Part shown: in pieces, positions 15,709-24,665 of the stretch
Numbering within the stretch: position 1 is the first letter of the stretch
How the letters are laid out: every line of letters starts with the position of its first letter
Assembly: GCF_015352985.1 (NCBI RefSeq)
Contig: NZ_JACYXF010000012.1
Coordinates: 62,001 to 126,000, forward strand
Source of the DNA: Noviherbaspirillum malthae
GTDB taxonomy: Bacteria > Pseudomonadota > Gammaproteobacteria > Burkholderiales > Burkholderiaceae_D
Direction: 5' to 3'
Length of the DNA stretch: 64,000 nucleotides
Program-made: the position numbers and the translations under genes
Notes under the pieces: generated by a model
Database searches by the model: none
Seen by the model: the letters and a program-made list of their open reading frames with translations, nothing else
Told to the model about the DNA's origin: nothing

Positions 15709-17436
15709 CTACAGGCTGAAGACAAATACGCTGTCTCCGCGCTTGTAGTTCAATTGCGCGTTTCCGCCTGCTGCAACGGCGATGTACTGCTTGCCGTTCA
15801 CCATATAGGAAACCGCCGGCGCATTGACTCCGGCATTGCACTGGAAACTCCAGAGCGCTTTTCCGGTGAGCGCGTCATAGGCCTTGAACAAGCCGTTTCC
15901 TTCGCCGGCGAATACCAGCTCGCCGCCCGTGGCAAGCACCCCGCCGATCATCGGCTGTTCGGTCCTGGCCTGCCATGCGATCTTGCCGGTATCGATGTTC
16001 ACCGCGCTGACGTTTCCATATTGCTGTTCGCCGGGAACGCTCTTGAACAAGCCGCCCAGCCACAGCTTGCCGCCGGGGTAAGGCGCGGTCTCCGCGTGAT
16101 ACGTCATCGGCTGATGCAGCAGCGCGACGTAGGCAAGCCGGGTATCCGGATTGAACGCAATCGGCGACCATTCCACGCCTCCGTTCGCACCGGGCAGCAT
16201 GCGCGTTCCTTCCGGCGTGGGCAGCGCCCACAGATTCTCCTGCGGAACCATGGCCTCCGAGAAGCGGATCAAACGACCGTCGCGGCGGTCATGGACATAA
16301 ACATGGCCGATTTTTCCGCCATGGATCACTCCGGGAATCATTTTTCCATCCGTATCCATGACATCGACAAGGACCGCCGGACTGACCGCATCCAGATCCC
16401 AGACGTCGTGCGGGATATATTGGAAATGCCATTTGTACTGGCCGGTCTCGAAATCAATGGCCACCAGTGAGTTGGTGTACAGATTGTCGCCGGGCCGTTC
16501 CGCGCCGTACAGGTCAGGAGACGGATTTCCGACCGCGAAGAACAGCGTCCTGGTGGCTCGGTCGAATGCCGGCGGCATCCAGACGCCGCCGCCGAGGGTC
16601 TCGAAGAAACTGCTGTTCCTTGCGAACTGCGCCTGCTCCGCTGCGATATCGCGGTGCAGATCACGGCCTGTGGCATCGGTCGTTTTCCAAACGCCTTCAT
16701 GGCCCGATTCCGGAATCGTAAAGAAAGTCCACACCAGTTTGCCGGTGTCGGCATCGAATGCCTTGAGAAATCCGCGTACGCCATACTCGCCGCCGTTCGT
16801 TCCGATGAGTACCTTGCCATCGACGGCGACCGGCGCCATGGTTTCGCTATAGCCTTTCTCCGGGTCGGCGATCTGGGTCTCCCATAACAGCTTGCCGGTC
16901 TTCGCGTCCAGGGCAATCAGTTTCGAATCCAGCGTCCCCATGAAAACCTTGTCGCCGGCGATGGCGACGCCCCTGTTGTTGGGACCGCAGCAGAAGGTAG
17001 TGATCGGCCCCAGCTTGTGCTGGTAATGCCAGTATTCCTTGCCGGTCACCGCGTCGATGGCAAAGACATGATTGAACGAGGTGGTGATGAACATGACACC
17101 GTCGACAACGATCGGCGCCGTCTCCATCGACTCGACCACACCCGTATGGAACGCGAAAACCGGCTTGAGTCCGGCCACGTTCCCCTTGTGGATTTGCCGC
17201 GCGGGATAGAAGCGGGTTTGATCATAGCTGCCGTTCGAGTGGAGCCAGTTGGTTTCATCCTTCGCGGCGGCATCCAGCATTTGCTGCGTGACAGGAGCCA
17301 GCGTACGAACGACGGAAGCGTGATGGTGGTGGTGGCCTTTGCCGCTGCGCTCCGCCTGTGCGGTGCCGAAGAATGAAGCCAGCAGCACCGAGGTGCCCAT
17401 CACCGCGCCAAGCACTAATGACTTGCCCGTTCCCAT
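15709..17436 (-). CDS. PQQ-dependent alcohol dehydrogenase with lanthanide signature
   Basis: 575 residues, exported ([22 protein letters not shown]). It has the quinoprotein hallmarks: adjacent C149-C150 in [12 protein letters not shown]217 in GGEYG, N304 in VGNPSPD, catalytic Asp347 in PHDVWDLDA and Asp349 two residues later. The Asp-x-Asp pair again suggests a lanthanide cofactor. It is clearly not a XoxF ortholog (different loops, [16 protein letters not shown]) and resembles soluble ethanol-type or broad-substrate quinoproteins. No fused haem domain is present, so it needs the separate cytochrome at 14976. A run of five histidines (35-39) lies just after the predicted signal cleavage. 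Confidence 0.9.
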   Translation of the reverse strand: MGTGKSLVLGAVMGTSVLLASFFGTAQAERSGKGHHHHHASVVRTLAPVTQQMLDAAAKDETNWLHSNGSYDQTRFYPARQIHKGNVAGLKPVFAFHTGVVESMETAPIVVDGVMFITTSFNHVFAIDAVTGKEYWHYQHKLGPITTFCCGPNNRGVAIAGDKVFMGTLDSKLIALDAKTGKLLWETQIADPEKGYSETMAPVAVDGKVLIGTNGGEYGVRGFLKAFDADTGKLVWTFFTIPESGHEGVWKTTDATGRDLHRDIAAEQAQFARNSSFFETLGGGVWMPPAFDRATRTLFFAVGNPSPDLYGAERPGDNLYTNSLVAIDFETGQYKWHFQYIPHDVWDLDAVSPAVLVDVMDTDGKMIPGVIHGGKIGHVYVHDRRDGRLIRFSEAMVPQENLWALPTPEGTRMLPGANGGVEWSPIAFNPDTRLAYVALLHQPMTYHAETAPYPGGKLWLGGLFKSVPGEQQYGNVSAVNIDTGKIAWQARTEQPMIGGVLATGGELVFAGEGNGLFKAYDALTGKALWSFQCNAGVNAPAVSYMVNGKQYIAVAAGGNAQLNYKRGDSVFVFSL

Positions 17437-17676
17437 ATTGCCTCCTTAACCAATGCCTGCTTTCGTATTTATTCCGTATCCGCCGTAGACGCGAATATCC
17501 GCCCGGATTTCTCCGGTATAAACACCGCCAATACATGAATAAAAACCCCGAATTGATCAAATTTCGATAGCTCTTGAACCTTGACTTAACGCGGTCATTC
17601 ACCAACGATGACGTTAAGGTTAATCCCCTCCCGACGTGAATCGGATCACGGCTTTTTAAGGAAAAGAGGAGGACAT

Positions 17677-18351
17677 ATGACGAAGCTCAAGCTAATGGAA
17701 ATATTTGTCGCCGCCCTGCTTTGCCTGCCGGCAGCGGCGCAGGATCACGCATCGCACGAGACCGGCGAACTTAACAGGCAGTCGCTGGCGGCCGTGCGGA
17801 CCGGCAACCTGGACATGCTCAGGCAGTTGATCAGACAGGGTGCAGCGGTCAATACACGCAACCGCAACGGGGATACCTTGCTGATGCTGTCCATCAAGGA
17901 GCAGCGCCTGGACATGATGGATTTTCTGATCCGCAACGGTGCCGACGTGAACCAGGCGAACCTGGCGAAGGTGACGCCGCTGATGAGCGCCGCATTTTCC
18001 GGCCGACAGGATATGGCTGCAGCCTTGCTGAACCATCAGGCCGACCTCCATGCAAGCGATCGCCTGCACAAGACGGCAATGGTTTACGCCGCCGGTACCG
18101 GCAAGACCGCCGTCGTCGATATGCTGTTATCGAAGGGAGTAAAGCCCGACGAGCGTTACGCGAATGACTTGACTGCATTGATGTGGGCTGCCGGCAGCGG
18201 ACATTCCGATACTGTCAAGTTACTTCTCGATAACGGCGCCGATCCCAGGCTGCGCGACAATCGGGACAAGACTGCATTGCAGATGGCCGAGGAAAATCGG
18301 CATGCAGAAGCGGCAAGGCTGCTCCGGGAAAAAATGGGTGAAGGCCGCTGA
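17677..18351 (+). CDS. Exported ankyrin-repeat protein
   Basis: 224 residues with a signal peptide (FVAALLCLPAAAQ) and about five ankyrin repeats from residue 35 on. Examples are GDTLLMLSIKEQRLDMMDFL, VTPLMSAAFSGRQDMAAALL and LTALMWAAGSGHSDTVKLLL. The start at 17677 follows GGAGGACAT; an upstream in-frame Met at 17608 lacks a ribosome site. It is divergent from the PQQ dehydrogenase, sharing a 240-bp control region. Periplasmic ankyrin proteins usually bind protein partners and are sometimes linked with oxidative-stress enzymes; the partner is unknown here. Confidence 0.85.
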   Translation: MTKLKLMEIFVAALLCLPAAAQDHASHETGELNRQSLAAVRTGNLDMLRQLIRQGAAVNTRNRNGDTLLMLSIKEQRLDMMDFLIRNGADVNQANLAKVTPLMSAAFSGRQDMAAALLNHQADLHASDRLHKTAMVYAAGTGKTAVVDMLLSKGVKPDERYANDLTALMWAAGSGHSDTVKLLLDNGADPRLRDNRDKTALQMAEENRHAEAARLLREKMGEGR

Positions 18352-18592
18352 TTGTGCCGGTGCCTTCAAGCGGTCTGACGACGTGTCGGCCCGGCATCCG
18401 GCGGGAGAGCGCGAGAATGAAGCTTGCATGCCATGCAGCGGACGCGATACATGCCGGTATGTTTCCCTGCGCCGGATTGCGCTTGACATATCTCATTCAT
18501 AACCGGGCATGCCTGTCCATAATGCGAAGACGGACGTGCGGTGCTTAGCATGATGCCGGCCTGACCTCGGCGGTGCAGTGGAAACGAATACC

Positions 18593-19330
18593 ATGAGCCA
18601 AGCTAACTGTTGTGGTGCACCCCATTGGGCCGCGAGCCGGCCGGATCAACATGCAGCGCAAGACCGGCCTTTACCGCCGGTCGCGGCACCGAAAGACAAT
18701 GTTGACGGAGCGCCAATGGTCGATGGCGGAAATGCTCGCATGCCGGATGCAGCCGACACGCCCCATGCGGCAACCGGCATGGTCAATGAGGATGACGCTC
18801 GACTGATTCATCTTGTCGCTGCTGGCGATCCTCATGCGTTTGAATTGCTTTACCGCAGTTACTTTCCCAAGCTCACGCGGTTTCTGGCCCGCATGACCCG
18901 CAGGCCGGACCTGATCGAGGAAGTCGTCAACGACACCATGCTGGTGGTCTGGAAAAGGGCAGACAGTTTTGACGGCAGCTGCAAACCATCGACCTGGATC
19001 TTCGGCATCGCCTATCACAAGGGACTCAAGGCAGTCGGGAGACTGGACGACCCCGTCGAGTTCGACTTCGAGAGCACGGCGGACGAGCGCGCGCATGGCC
19101 CGGAAAGCGAAGCCCAGTACCATGAATTGCGCGAGCAGTTGCTCAAGGCCCTCGATGCCCTGTCCGTCGAACAGCGCGCCGTGGTCTGTCTGACCTACTT
19201 TCACGGCTTGGGCTACAGTGAAATCGCCCACGTCATGGAGTGCTCGGTCAATACCGTAAAGACACGCATGTTCAGAGCCAGGTACCGCCTGGAATCTCTG
19301 CTGGTTGACCGCATGGAGGAGATGAAGTGA
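18593..19330 (+). CDS. ECF-family RNA polymerase sigma factor
   Basis: 245 residues. Region 2 (FELLYRSYFPKLTRFLARM and LIEEVVNDTMLVVW) and region 4 (LDALSVEQRAVVCLTYFHGLGYSEIAHVMECSV, shown in part) are typical of ECF sigma factors, ending in VKTRMFRARYRLESLL. An N-terminal extension of about 60 residues before region 2 is unusual and of low complexity. The start could be GTG 18578, ATG 18593 (GGAAACG upstream, chosen), or an internal Met at 18716. It is followed by its anti-sigma factor with a 4-bp GTGA overlap, and probably drives this cassette from an autoregulated promoter in the 226 bp upstream. Confidence 0.88.
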   Translation: MSQANCCGAPHWAASRPDQHAAQDRPLPPVAAPKDNVDGAPMVDGGNARMPDAADTPHAATGMVNEDDARLIHLVAAGDPHAFELLYRSYFPKLTRFLARMTRRPDLIEEVVNDTMLVVWKRADSFDGSCKPSTWIFGIAYHKGLKAVGRLDDPVEFDFESTADERAHGPESEAQYHELREQLLKALDALSVEQRAVVCLTYFHGLGYSEIAHVMECSVNTVKTRMFRARYRLESLLVDRMEEMK

Positions 19331-19977
19331 ACGGCCGTGTCGTTCCTCCAGGCAGCGCGACGCATGATGCCGTTCAGGAGCTGCTGCCATGGTTCGTGAA
19401 CCATACCTTGAACGCCGATGAGACGGCACTGGTTCGGGAGCATCTGCGTAGCTGCGCGCAGTGTCGCGCAGACATGGAACGCCAGAAAAGGATATGCGCG
19501 ATCGAGCCGCCAACCACCGCCGAGATGGATGTCGATCAGTCGTTCCGCCGGCTCCTCGGTCGTATCGAGGCTCCGCAGGGCCCGCCTGCGCCGGCCGCAC
19601 TGCCCCGCCCTCTCCGCCAGGCAGCCGGTGCAGGCGCCCGCTGGCTGCGCTGGGCGCTGGCTGCGCAGGCGGCGGTCATTGCCATGCTTGCCGTCCTCCT
19701 CTTGCCGGCTTCCGGTCTCCTGCCCGCTTATTACGGATTGGGCCAGTCCGTGAAGGCAGAGGCCAACATCGTCGTGATCTTCAAGCCCGATACGAGCGAG
19801 CAGGATTTGCGGCAGATTCTGCGGGAAGCCGGAGCGCGGATGACGGATGGTCCGACCGCTGCCGATGCCTATTTGCTCAGTGTCGACAATGCCGGGCAAC
19901 AACATGCGCTCGGCGTGCTGCGGTCCAGAACCGCTGTCGCCCTGGCCGAGCCACTGACTTCGGGAGGCGGCCGGTGA
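19327..19977 (+). CDS. Anti-sigma factor with zinc-binding N-terminus and propeptide-like C-terminal domain
   Basis: 216 residues starting with GTG. The cytoplasmic ZAS-type domain has H39-x3-C43-x2-C46 (HLRSCAQC). One transmembrane helix spans about 105-128 (LRWALAAQAAVIAMLAVLLL). The periplasmic part of about 70 residues (NIVVIFKPDTSEQDLRQIL through ALAEPL) has a beta-alpha-beta pattern resembling inhibitor I9/subtilase propeptide domains. The next gene encodes a subtilase with a 4-bp overlap, so the protease could bind or cut this domain. The I9-like reading is by eye and needs structural comparison. Confidence 0.8.
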   Translation: MNGRVVPPGSATHDAVQELLPWFVNHTLNADETALVREHLRSCAQCRADMERQKRICAIEPPTTAEMDVDQSFRRLLGRIEAPQGPPAPAALPRPLRQAAGAGARWLRWALAAQAAVIAMLAVLLLPASGLLPAYYGLGQSVKAEANIVVIFKPDTSEQDLRQILREAGARMTDGPTAADAYLLSVDNAGQQHALGVLRSRTAVALAEPLTSGGGR

Positions 19978-21242
19978 AGGCAATAGGCTTATGTCTTGCT
20001 CTCGTTCTCGTACTGGCGATTTCCGGCTGCGCGGCAACCGGGAGCAGCATCGGCGATGCCCTAGGGGATGCGCAATCCTCGGAGCACCGGATCCTTGTCA
20101 TGCTGCACTTGCCGCCGCAGCATTTCCGTCCCCTGGCCGACTATGGCGGCGGGTACATGGATGTATCGGGTCAGGCTGCCCGGCGGCGCATTGCGGCAAG
20201 CCTTGCGCGCGAACATGGCTTGAAAACGGTAAGCGATTGGCCGATGCCGGTATTGGGGCTTCATTGCTTCGTGATGGAGGTACCGGAACAGGCTTCGCCT
20301 GCTGCCGCAGCGGAACTCGTAGCGCGCGACCATCGGGTGAAATGGGCGCAACCGGTTCAGCTGTTTCACGCCATGGGGAATGGCGATCCGCTGTACACGC
20401 TTCAACCGTCCGCGCGGCTCTGGCACCTGGCGGAAATTCACAAGACCGCCACCGGCCGCAGCGTGCGTATCGCGGTGGTGGATAGCGGAGTCGACGCGGA
20501 CCATCCGGATCTCACCGGGCAAGTCGTACTGAAGGAAAATTTCGTTGAAGGGACTGCCTATGCCGCCGAAGCCCATGGCACTGCGGTTGCCGGAATCATT
20601 GCTGCCCGGGCGGGAAACGGCATCGGCATAGCGGGAGTCGCTCCGGGAGCACGCCTGCTTGCCCTGCGGGCATGCTGGGAAAATGCCATGAAGCCAGCCA
20701 GATGCAATAGTTTCACATTGGCCAAAGCGCTTCATTCCGCCATCCTTCACGGCGCCCAGATCATTAACCTGAGCCTGTCCGGCGCCCCGGACAGGCTGAT
20801 GCGCGGTTTGCTGGACGAAGCGCAGGCGCGCGGTATCAAGCTGGTCGCTGCGGCGGATCCGAAAAGCAAGGACGGCGGCTTTCCGGCTTCCCACGGTGGC
20901 GTACTCGCCGTGACGGATGGATCAACGCCCGCCGGCATGACAAGGGAAGCGCGCATCCTCAGCGCCCCCGGACGCGATATTCCGGCCACGGTCCCTGCCG
21001 GACGCTGGGGCTTCGTTTCCGGGCCTTCCTTCGCAGCCTCCCATATTTCCGGACTCGTTGCGCTGATCACCGAATTGCAACCGACGCTGTCTGCGGACCT
21101 GATACAACAGGCGCTCGCTGACGAGCCGAACGGCATTGGTGCGACAGGCTATGTTGATGCCTGCATGGCTTTGTCGCGGGTGACGCGGTTCTGTTCCTGC
21201 GCATGCGTCGCGCCGCAGGCAGCCGCAGATAGCGGTTCATGA
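19974..21242 (+). CDS. S8 (subtilisin-like) serine protease, lipoprotein
   Basis: 422 residues from a GTG start (GGGAGG upstream; overlaps the anti-sigma stop). A lipobox AISGC at residues 15-19 predicts a membrane-anchored lipoprotein. Residues 38-132 look like a prodomain. The catalytic triad is Asp170 (IAVVDSGVD), His201 (AHGTAVAGI) and Ser352 (SGPSFAASHISG). The oxyanion-hole position, usually Asn in an AAGN-like motif, reads VAAADPKS, so Asn appears replaced by Asp. The serine motif has Pro-Ser rather than Thr-Ser. It may act on the anti-sigma factor or on envelope proteins. Confidence 0.88.
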   Translation: MKAIGLCLALVLVLAISGCAATGSSIGDALGDAQSSEHRILVMLHLPPQHFRPLADYGGGYMDVSGQAARRRIAASLAREHGLKTVSDWPMPVLGLHCFVMEVPEQASPAAAAELVARDHRVKWAQPVQLFHAMGNGDPLYTLQPSARLWHLAEIHKTATGRSVRIAVVDSGVDADHPDLTGQVVLKENFVEGTAYAAEAHGTAVAGIIAARAGNGIGIAGVAPGARLLALRACWENAMKPARCNSFTLAKALHSAILHGAQIINLSLSGAPDRLMRGLLDEAQARGIKLVAAADPKSKDGGFPASHGGVLAVTDGSTPAGMTREARILSAPGRDIPATVPAGRWGFVSGPSFAASHISGLVALITELQPTLSADLIQQALADEPNGIGATGYVDACMALSRVTRFCSCACVAPQAAADSGS

Positions 21243-21246
21243 GGCG

Positions 21247-21957
21247 ATGGGGGCCGGTTCATCGTTATTGCGTCCGTTCATCATGGCAGGCGTCATGGCG
21301 ATTGCCGGTTCCCAGGCATGCGCACAGATCAGCGGCAATGTTTCCCTGGTTTCCGGTTACTGGTACCGTGGCGCCATGCTGAGCAATGCACATCCGCAAC
21401 CTCAGCTTCATCTCGGATACGACGGCAAGGACGGCTGGTATGCGGGCGGCTTCGCTTCGGGTGTGGACCTCGGGCCGAGGACCGGCAGCCAGGTACAACT
21501 GATGACCTACGCCGGATATCTCGGTCACCTGCCAGGCGATATCCGATGGGAAGCCGGGCTAATCAAGTCCGCTTTCCTGAATGCCGCCGCCTATAACTAC
21601 CTCGAAGGGTTTGCCGGCATTCTTGCCGACAATTTGAGCGCCAGGCTGTATTTCTCGCCGGATTATTTCGGCGCCCGCATCCGAACGATTTATGCGGAGC
21701 TCAATGGTTCGTATCCGCTGATGGAAAGAATCCAGCTCGTCGGTCATGTCGGACATTTGCAAATCTTCCCGGATGCGGCAGGCCGCGGTCCGGAGTCGCG
21801 CAGCCGTCACGATATCAGTATCGGGTTAAGCGCCGGCTTTGCGGATTGGTCCATGCGTGTCGCGTGGGTTGCGGGAAGACCGTATGCCGACGGGCCGCAG
21901 TTCTATGGAACGCCAAAGCCTTCCGCCTGGATACTGAGCGTATCGACCTCATTCTGA
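21247..21957 (+). CDS. TIGR02001-type conserved outer-membrane/periplasmic protein
   Basis: 236 residues with signal peptide (IMAGVMAIAGSQACA). The mature start ISGNVSLVSGYWYRGAMLSN matches the TIGR02001/Gcw_chp family. Alternating polar and aromatic strands continue to a C-terminal Phe (SAWILSVSTSF), suggesting a small beta-barrel. It starts 4 bases after the protease stop, so it belongs to the same transcript. Function unknown. Confidence 0.8.
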   Translation: MGAGSSLLRPFIMAGVMAIAGSQACAQISGNVSLVSGYWYRGAMLSNAHPQPQLHLGYDGKDGWYAGGFASGVDLGPRTGSQVQLMTYAGYLGHLPGDIRWEAGLIKSAFLNAAAYNYLEGFAGILADNLSARLYFSPDYFGARIRTIYAELNGSYPLMERIQLVGHVGHLQIFPDAAGRGPESRSRHDISIGLSAGFADWSMRVAWVAGRPYADGPQFYGTPKPSAWILSVSTSF

Positions 21958-22278
21958 ATTGCGAGACTGTGCATGTCCGCAGCGCGAACCCCGCGCGAGC
22001 CGGCAAGATGCTGCGGCTCCACCATTCGGCAGCAGAGACGACCTGGCTTGGAATGGATCAATCTGCAAGAGAAAGCTTTGCAAGCTTGAGATTGGCATCA
22101 ACCCTTTTTGAAGCAGAACTGTTCTACCTCATGGAAGGAAGAAAAAACAGGAAAAGGAACACTTGCATTCAAAAGCCTTCATCCTATGGTGAGCTTAGCT
22201 GTGGGTTTTCTTGTGCACTGCACTCAGGCAAACCAGACAATCCGACCGAGGGCATTACCTAACCGACAGGAGATTTCG
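21958..22278. other. 321-bp gene-free interval
   Basis: No protein-like frame is seen. The second half (about 22100-22260) is clearly more A/T-rich than its neighbours. It precedes the first small lipoprotein gene and may carry its promoter, though no clear -35/-10 pair can be defended. Confidence 0.4.
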
Positions 22279-22479
22279 ATGAGAGCGATTGCGCTAATAA
22301 GTCTGCTGGTCATCTCCTCTACAGCCTGCTCGAGCATGGGAGGAATGTACTCGGGAAGCTCCCAAACGGGTTCCTCTTACAGCTCCACACAGAATCAAAA
22401 CCTGAATATCTGGAACGGCTTTGACAGTCCTGTCATCGACCCGCGTACCGGACGACTCAACCTCTATCATGGTGGCTAG
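22279..22479 (+). CDS. Small lipoprotein (66 residues)
   Basis: The lipobox is at ISSTAC, with a hydrophobic N-terminus (IALISLLVISSTAC). The mature peptide is Ser/Gln/Asn-rich and ends SPVIDPRTGRLNLYHGG. ACAGGAGATTTCG precedes the ATG. No family recognised. It lies just upstream of a second small lipoprotein and of the FadL porin. Confidence 0.7.
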   Translation: MRAIALISLLVISSTACSSMGGMYSGSSQTGSSYSSTQNQNLNIWNGFDSPVIDPRTGRLNLYHGG

Positions 22480-22554
22480 CCGGACGCGCCGGGGTGCTTG
22501 GCTATTCCATGTCTCGCCAACCGAAACAGCTCCTTTGGATGAAAGGAGAATGAA

Positions 22555-22746
22555 ATGAAGGGCTCCGTGATTGTGCTCGCAGCAACACTACTGGCCGGTT
22601 GCTCCGGCATGGGTTCCCAGAATTTCGATTCGGCGCAAAGCGCCAATCAAACCCTTTGCAACGTGATGCGAAGCTACGAACCATACAGGCAGAACCAGTG
22701 CGGCGAGATGTCGGCAGGAGCGGCATCGGCCTATCGCTCCAGGTAA
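22555..22746 (+). CDS. Small lipoprotein (63 residues)
   Basis: The lipobox LLAGC follows MKGSVIVLAAT. The mature peptide of about 46 residues has two cysteines (TLCNVM and QNQCGEM). A strong ribosome site (AAAGGAGAATGAA) precedes the ATG. It lies 75 bp after the previous lipoprotein and 124 bp before the FadL gene. Function unknown. Confidence 0.7.
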   Translation: MKGSVIVLAATLLAGCSGMGSQNFDSAQSANQTLCNVMRSYEPYRQNQCGEMSAGAASAYRSR

Positions 22747-22870
22747 CGTGGAAGCTCGGAATGCATGCTTTCGCAACGTTCGACGCGAAGCCGGAATTGG
22801 AACTTGACGCCCTCACCCGGAGATCATTGGAACGAGTCTCGCAACCTCAGCAGGAAGAAGGAGAATGGAA

Positions 22871-24220
22871 ATGAATGACTTTCCTGCTTTTAATGCGAGG
22901 TCCGTTCGCTTTCTCCTCTGGATTTCCATGGCGAGTTATTGCGGAACTGCGATGGCGGCAGGATTCGCACTTAACGAAATGAGCGCCGGTGCCGTCGGCA
23001 ACGCGTTCGCAGGCAATGCCGCCGTAGCCGAAGATGCCAGCACGCTTTTCTTCAATCCGGCCGGCCTCGCGCGCTTGCACGGCCAGCAATTCACGCTGTC
23101 CGGCTCCGCCATCCGGCCATCCATAGAATTCTCGAATGCCGGATCTCGCTCGCCCGCCGGCCCCCCGGCAACAGGCGGCGACGGCGGCAATGCCGGCGGA
23201 TGGAGTCTTGTGCCCGCAATGTATTACGCCATGGACCTGACTCCTTCAATGCGATTCGGCATCGGCATTCAATCGCCGTTCGGCCTGAAAACCGAATACG
23301 AGGCGAACTGGGTGGGCCGGTACCAGGCGCTGAAATCCGATCTCAAGACCATCGATATCAATCCCTCGCTCTCCTATGCAATCAATGAACGCCTTGCTGT
23401 CGGCGCAGGCCTGAGCGCACAGTACGCCAAGGTGGAGCTTACCCGTGCCATCGACTTCGGCACGGTCTGCGCATCAAGGCTTGGCTTGGCGACCTGCGGG
23501 CCGATTGGTTTCCTGCCCCAGGCCAGGGATGGGAGGGTAGTGCTGAAGGGTGACGACTGGGCATTCGGTTTCAATGCAGGCCTGATGTTCATGCTTGATC
23601 CGGCAACGCGGTTCGGTCTCTCGTACCGCTCCAGGGTGCAGCAGAAAATACGCGGCGATGCCCGCTATGACAGGCCGGCAGGTCTGCCAGGCGTATTGGG
23701 AGCCGCCGCGGCGTTCACCGATGCCGGCGCTTCGGCTGACCTGACTCTGCCGGAATCGCTGAACCTGAGTGCTTACCGGAACCTGGACGCCAAATGGTCC
23801 GTGATGGGCGACATCAACTGGACTGGCTGGAGCCGCTTTGAAGAATTGCGGGTGCGGTTCGACAACGGTGCGCCGGACAGCGTGGTACGCGAAGAATGGC
23901 GCAATACCGTGCGCGTCGGCGCTGCCGTTCATTACCGCCATAACGATGCATGGAAATTCAGAAGCGGCGTCTCCTACGAGAACTCTCCGGTCCGCGATGC
24001 CAACCGGACGCCCACCGTACCTGATTCCCGCCGGATCGCATTCGGCGTCGGCGCACAGCTGCGCCAGTCAGATAAAAGCACCTGGGATTTCGGCTACGCG
24101 CATATCTTCATTCGTGATGCTTCGTTGAATCGCGCCGAGCCGCCGCTGGGAGGGACGCTGGTTGGTGATTACCAGAGTAACGTGAACATTCTTAGCGTTC
24201 AGTACAACCATTCGTTCTGA
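22871..24220 (+). CDS. FadL/TodX-family outer-membrane transporter
   Basis: 449 residues, exported (WISMASYCGTAMA). The mature start is GFALNEMSAGAVGNAFAGNA, followed by DASTLFFNPAGLARL, the conserved N-terminal hatch region of FadL proteins (the NPAG motif). The C-terminus ends in a strand closing with Phe (LSVQYNHSF). FadL proteins carry long-chain fatty acids or aromatic hydrocarbons across the outer membrane. The start at 22871 has AAGGAG 7 bases upstream; the ATG 6 bases earlier is too close to it. It lies next to the aromatic-acid operon, so a hydrophobic aromatic substrate is possible. Confidence 0.9.
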   Translation: MNDFPAFNARSVRFLLWISMASYCGTAMAAGFALNEMSAGAVGNAFAGNAAVAEDASTLFFNPAGLARLHGQQFTLSGSAIRPSIEFSNAGSRSPAGPPATGGDGGNAGGWSLVPAMYYAMDLTPSMRFGIGIQSPFGLKTEYEANWVGRYQALKSDLKTIDINPSLSYAINERLAVGAGLSAQYAKVELTRAIDFGTVCASRLGLATCGPIGFLPQARDGRVVLKGDDWAFGFNAGLMFMLDPATRFGLSYRSRVQQKIRGDARYDRPAGLPGVLGAAAAFTDAGASADLTLPESLNLSAYRNLDAKWSVMGDINWTGWSRFEELRVRFDNGAPDSVVREEWRNTVRVGAAVHYRHNDAWKFRSGVSYENSPVRDANRTPTVPDSRRIAFGVGAQLRQSDKSTWDFGYAHIFIRDASLNRAEPPLGGTLVGDYQSNVNILSVQYNHSF

Positions 24221-24665
24221 GAAGGAGATCGCCCCGAGGTCTGCAGCATTCCGTTTTCGGATGTGCAAAGGACCCGGATGAAAGACAATTGCGAGAGCAG
24301 TTCCAGCACTTCAGCCCTCAACCGACAGAACGAATTTCCGTACGCTCTCCTGAGCAAGGACAACGGTTGGTTCTGGCTGAAACACACCGTTGTTCCGCCT
24401 CGGCCTCGACTAATGCCGATCCCGAGTCATAACATGCCATGAGATCGATATCGCGTCTTTTTCCGCCGGCCGGCGTTGTGCTCGTCATCCATAGCTCCGC
24501 TATAAATCCCTGATTTGCAACCTCGGCCTTAGCAGTCGAAATAACCATCGAGCTCATCTGTCAATCTAGAATGCTTTCAGGCCGGCCCCGACCATGAGTT
24601 CAAGCGGCGGCCGCAGCTCGCACCAGGCGTCCTGTGCCTGCAGCCGCGCCTATTCCTTCAGCAGC
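24221..24665. other. 445-bp gene-free interval between convergent genes
   Basis: It lies between the 3' ends of the FadL gene (plus) and SDR gene (minus). Short frames here lack ribosome sites and protein-like composition. No convincing terminator hairpin was found by eye. Confidence 0.4.

Noticed and set aside
17320-17334. Five-histidine run as a sign of an engineered tag or vector
   Set aside because: It lies inside a natural exported gene with normal neighbours; no vector sequence seen.
17585-17618. CTTAACG / CGTTAAG inverted repeat between PQQ dehydrogenase and ankyrin genes
   Set aside because: 7-base arms 20 bases apart are too short to separate from chance.
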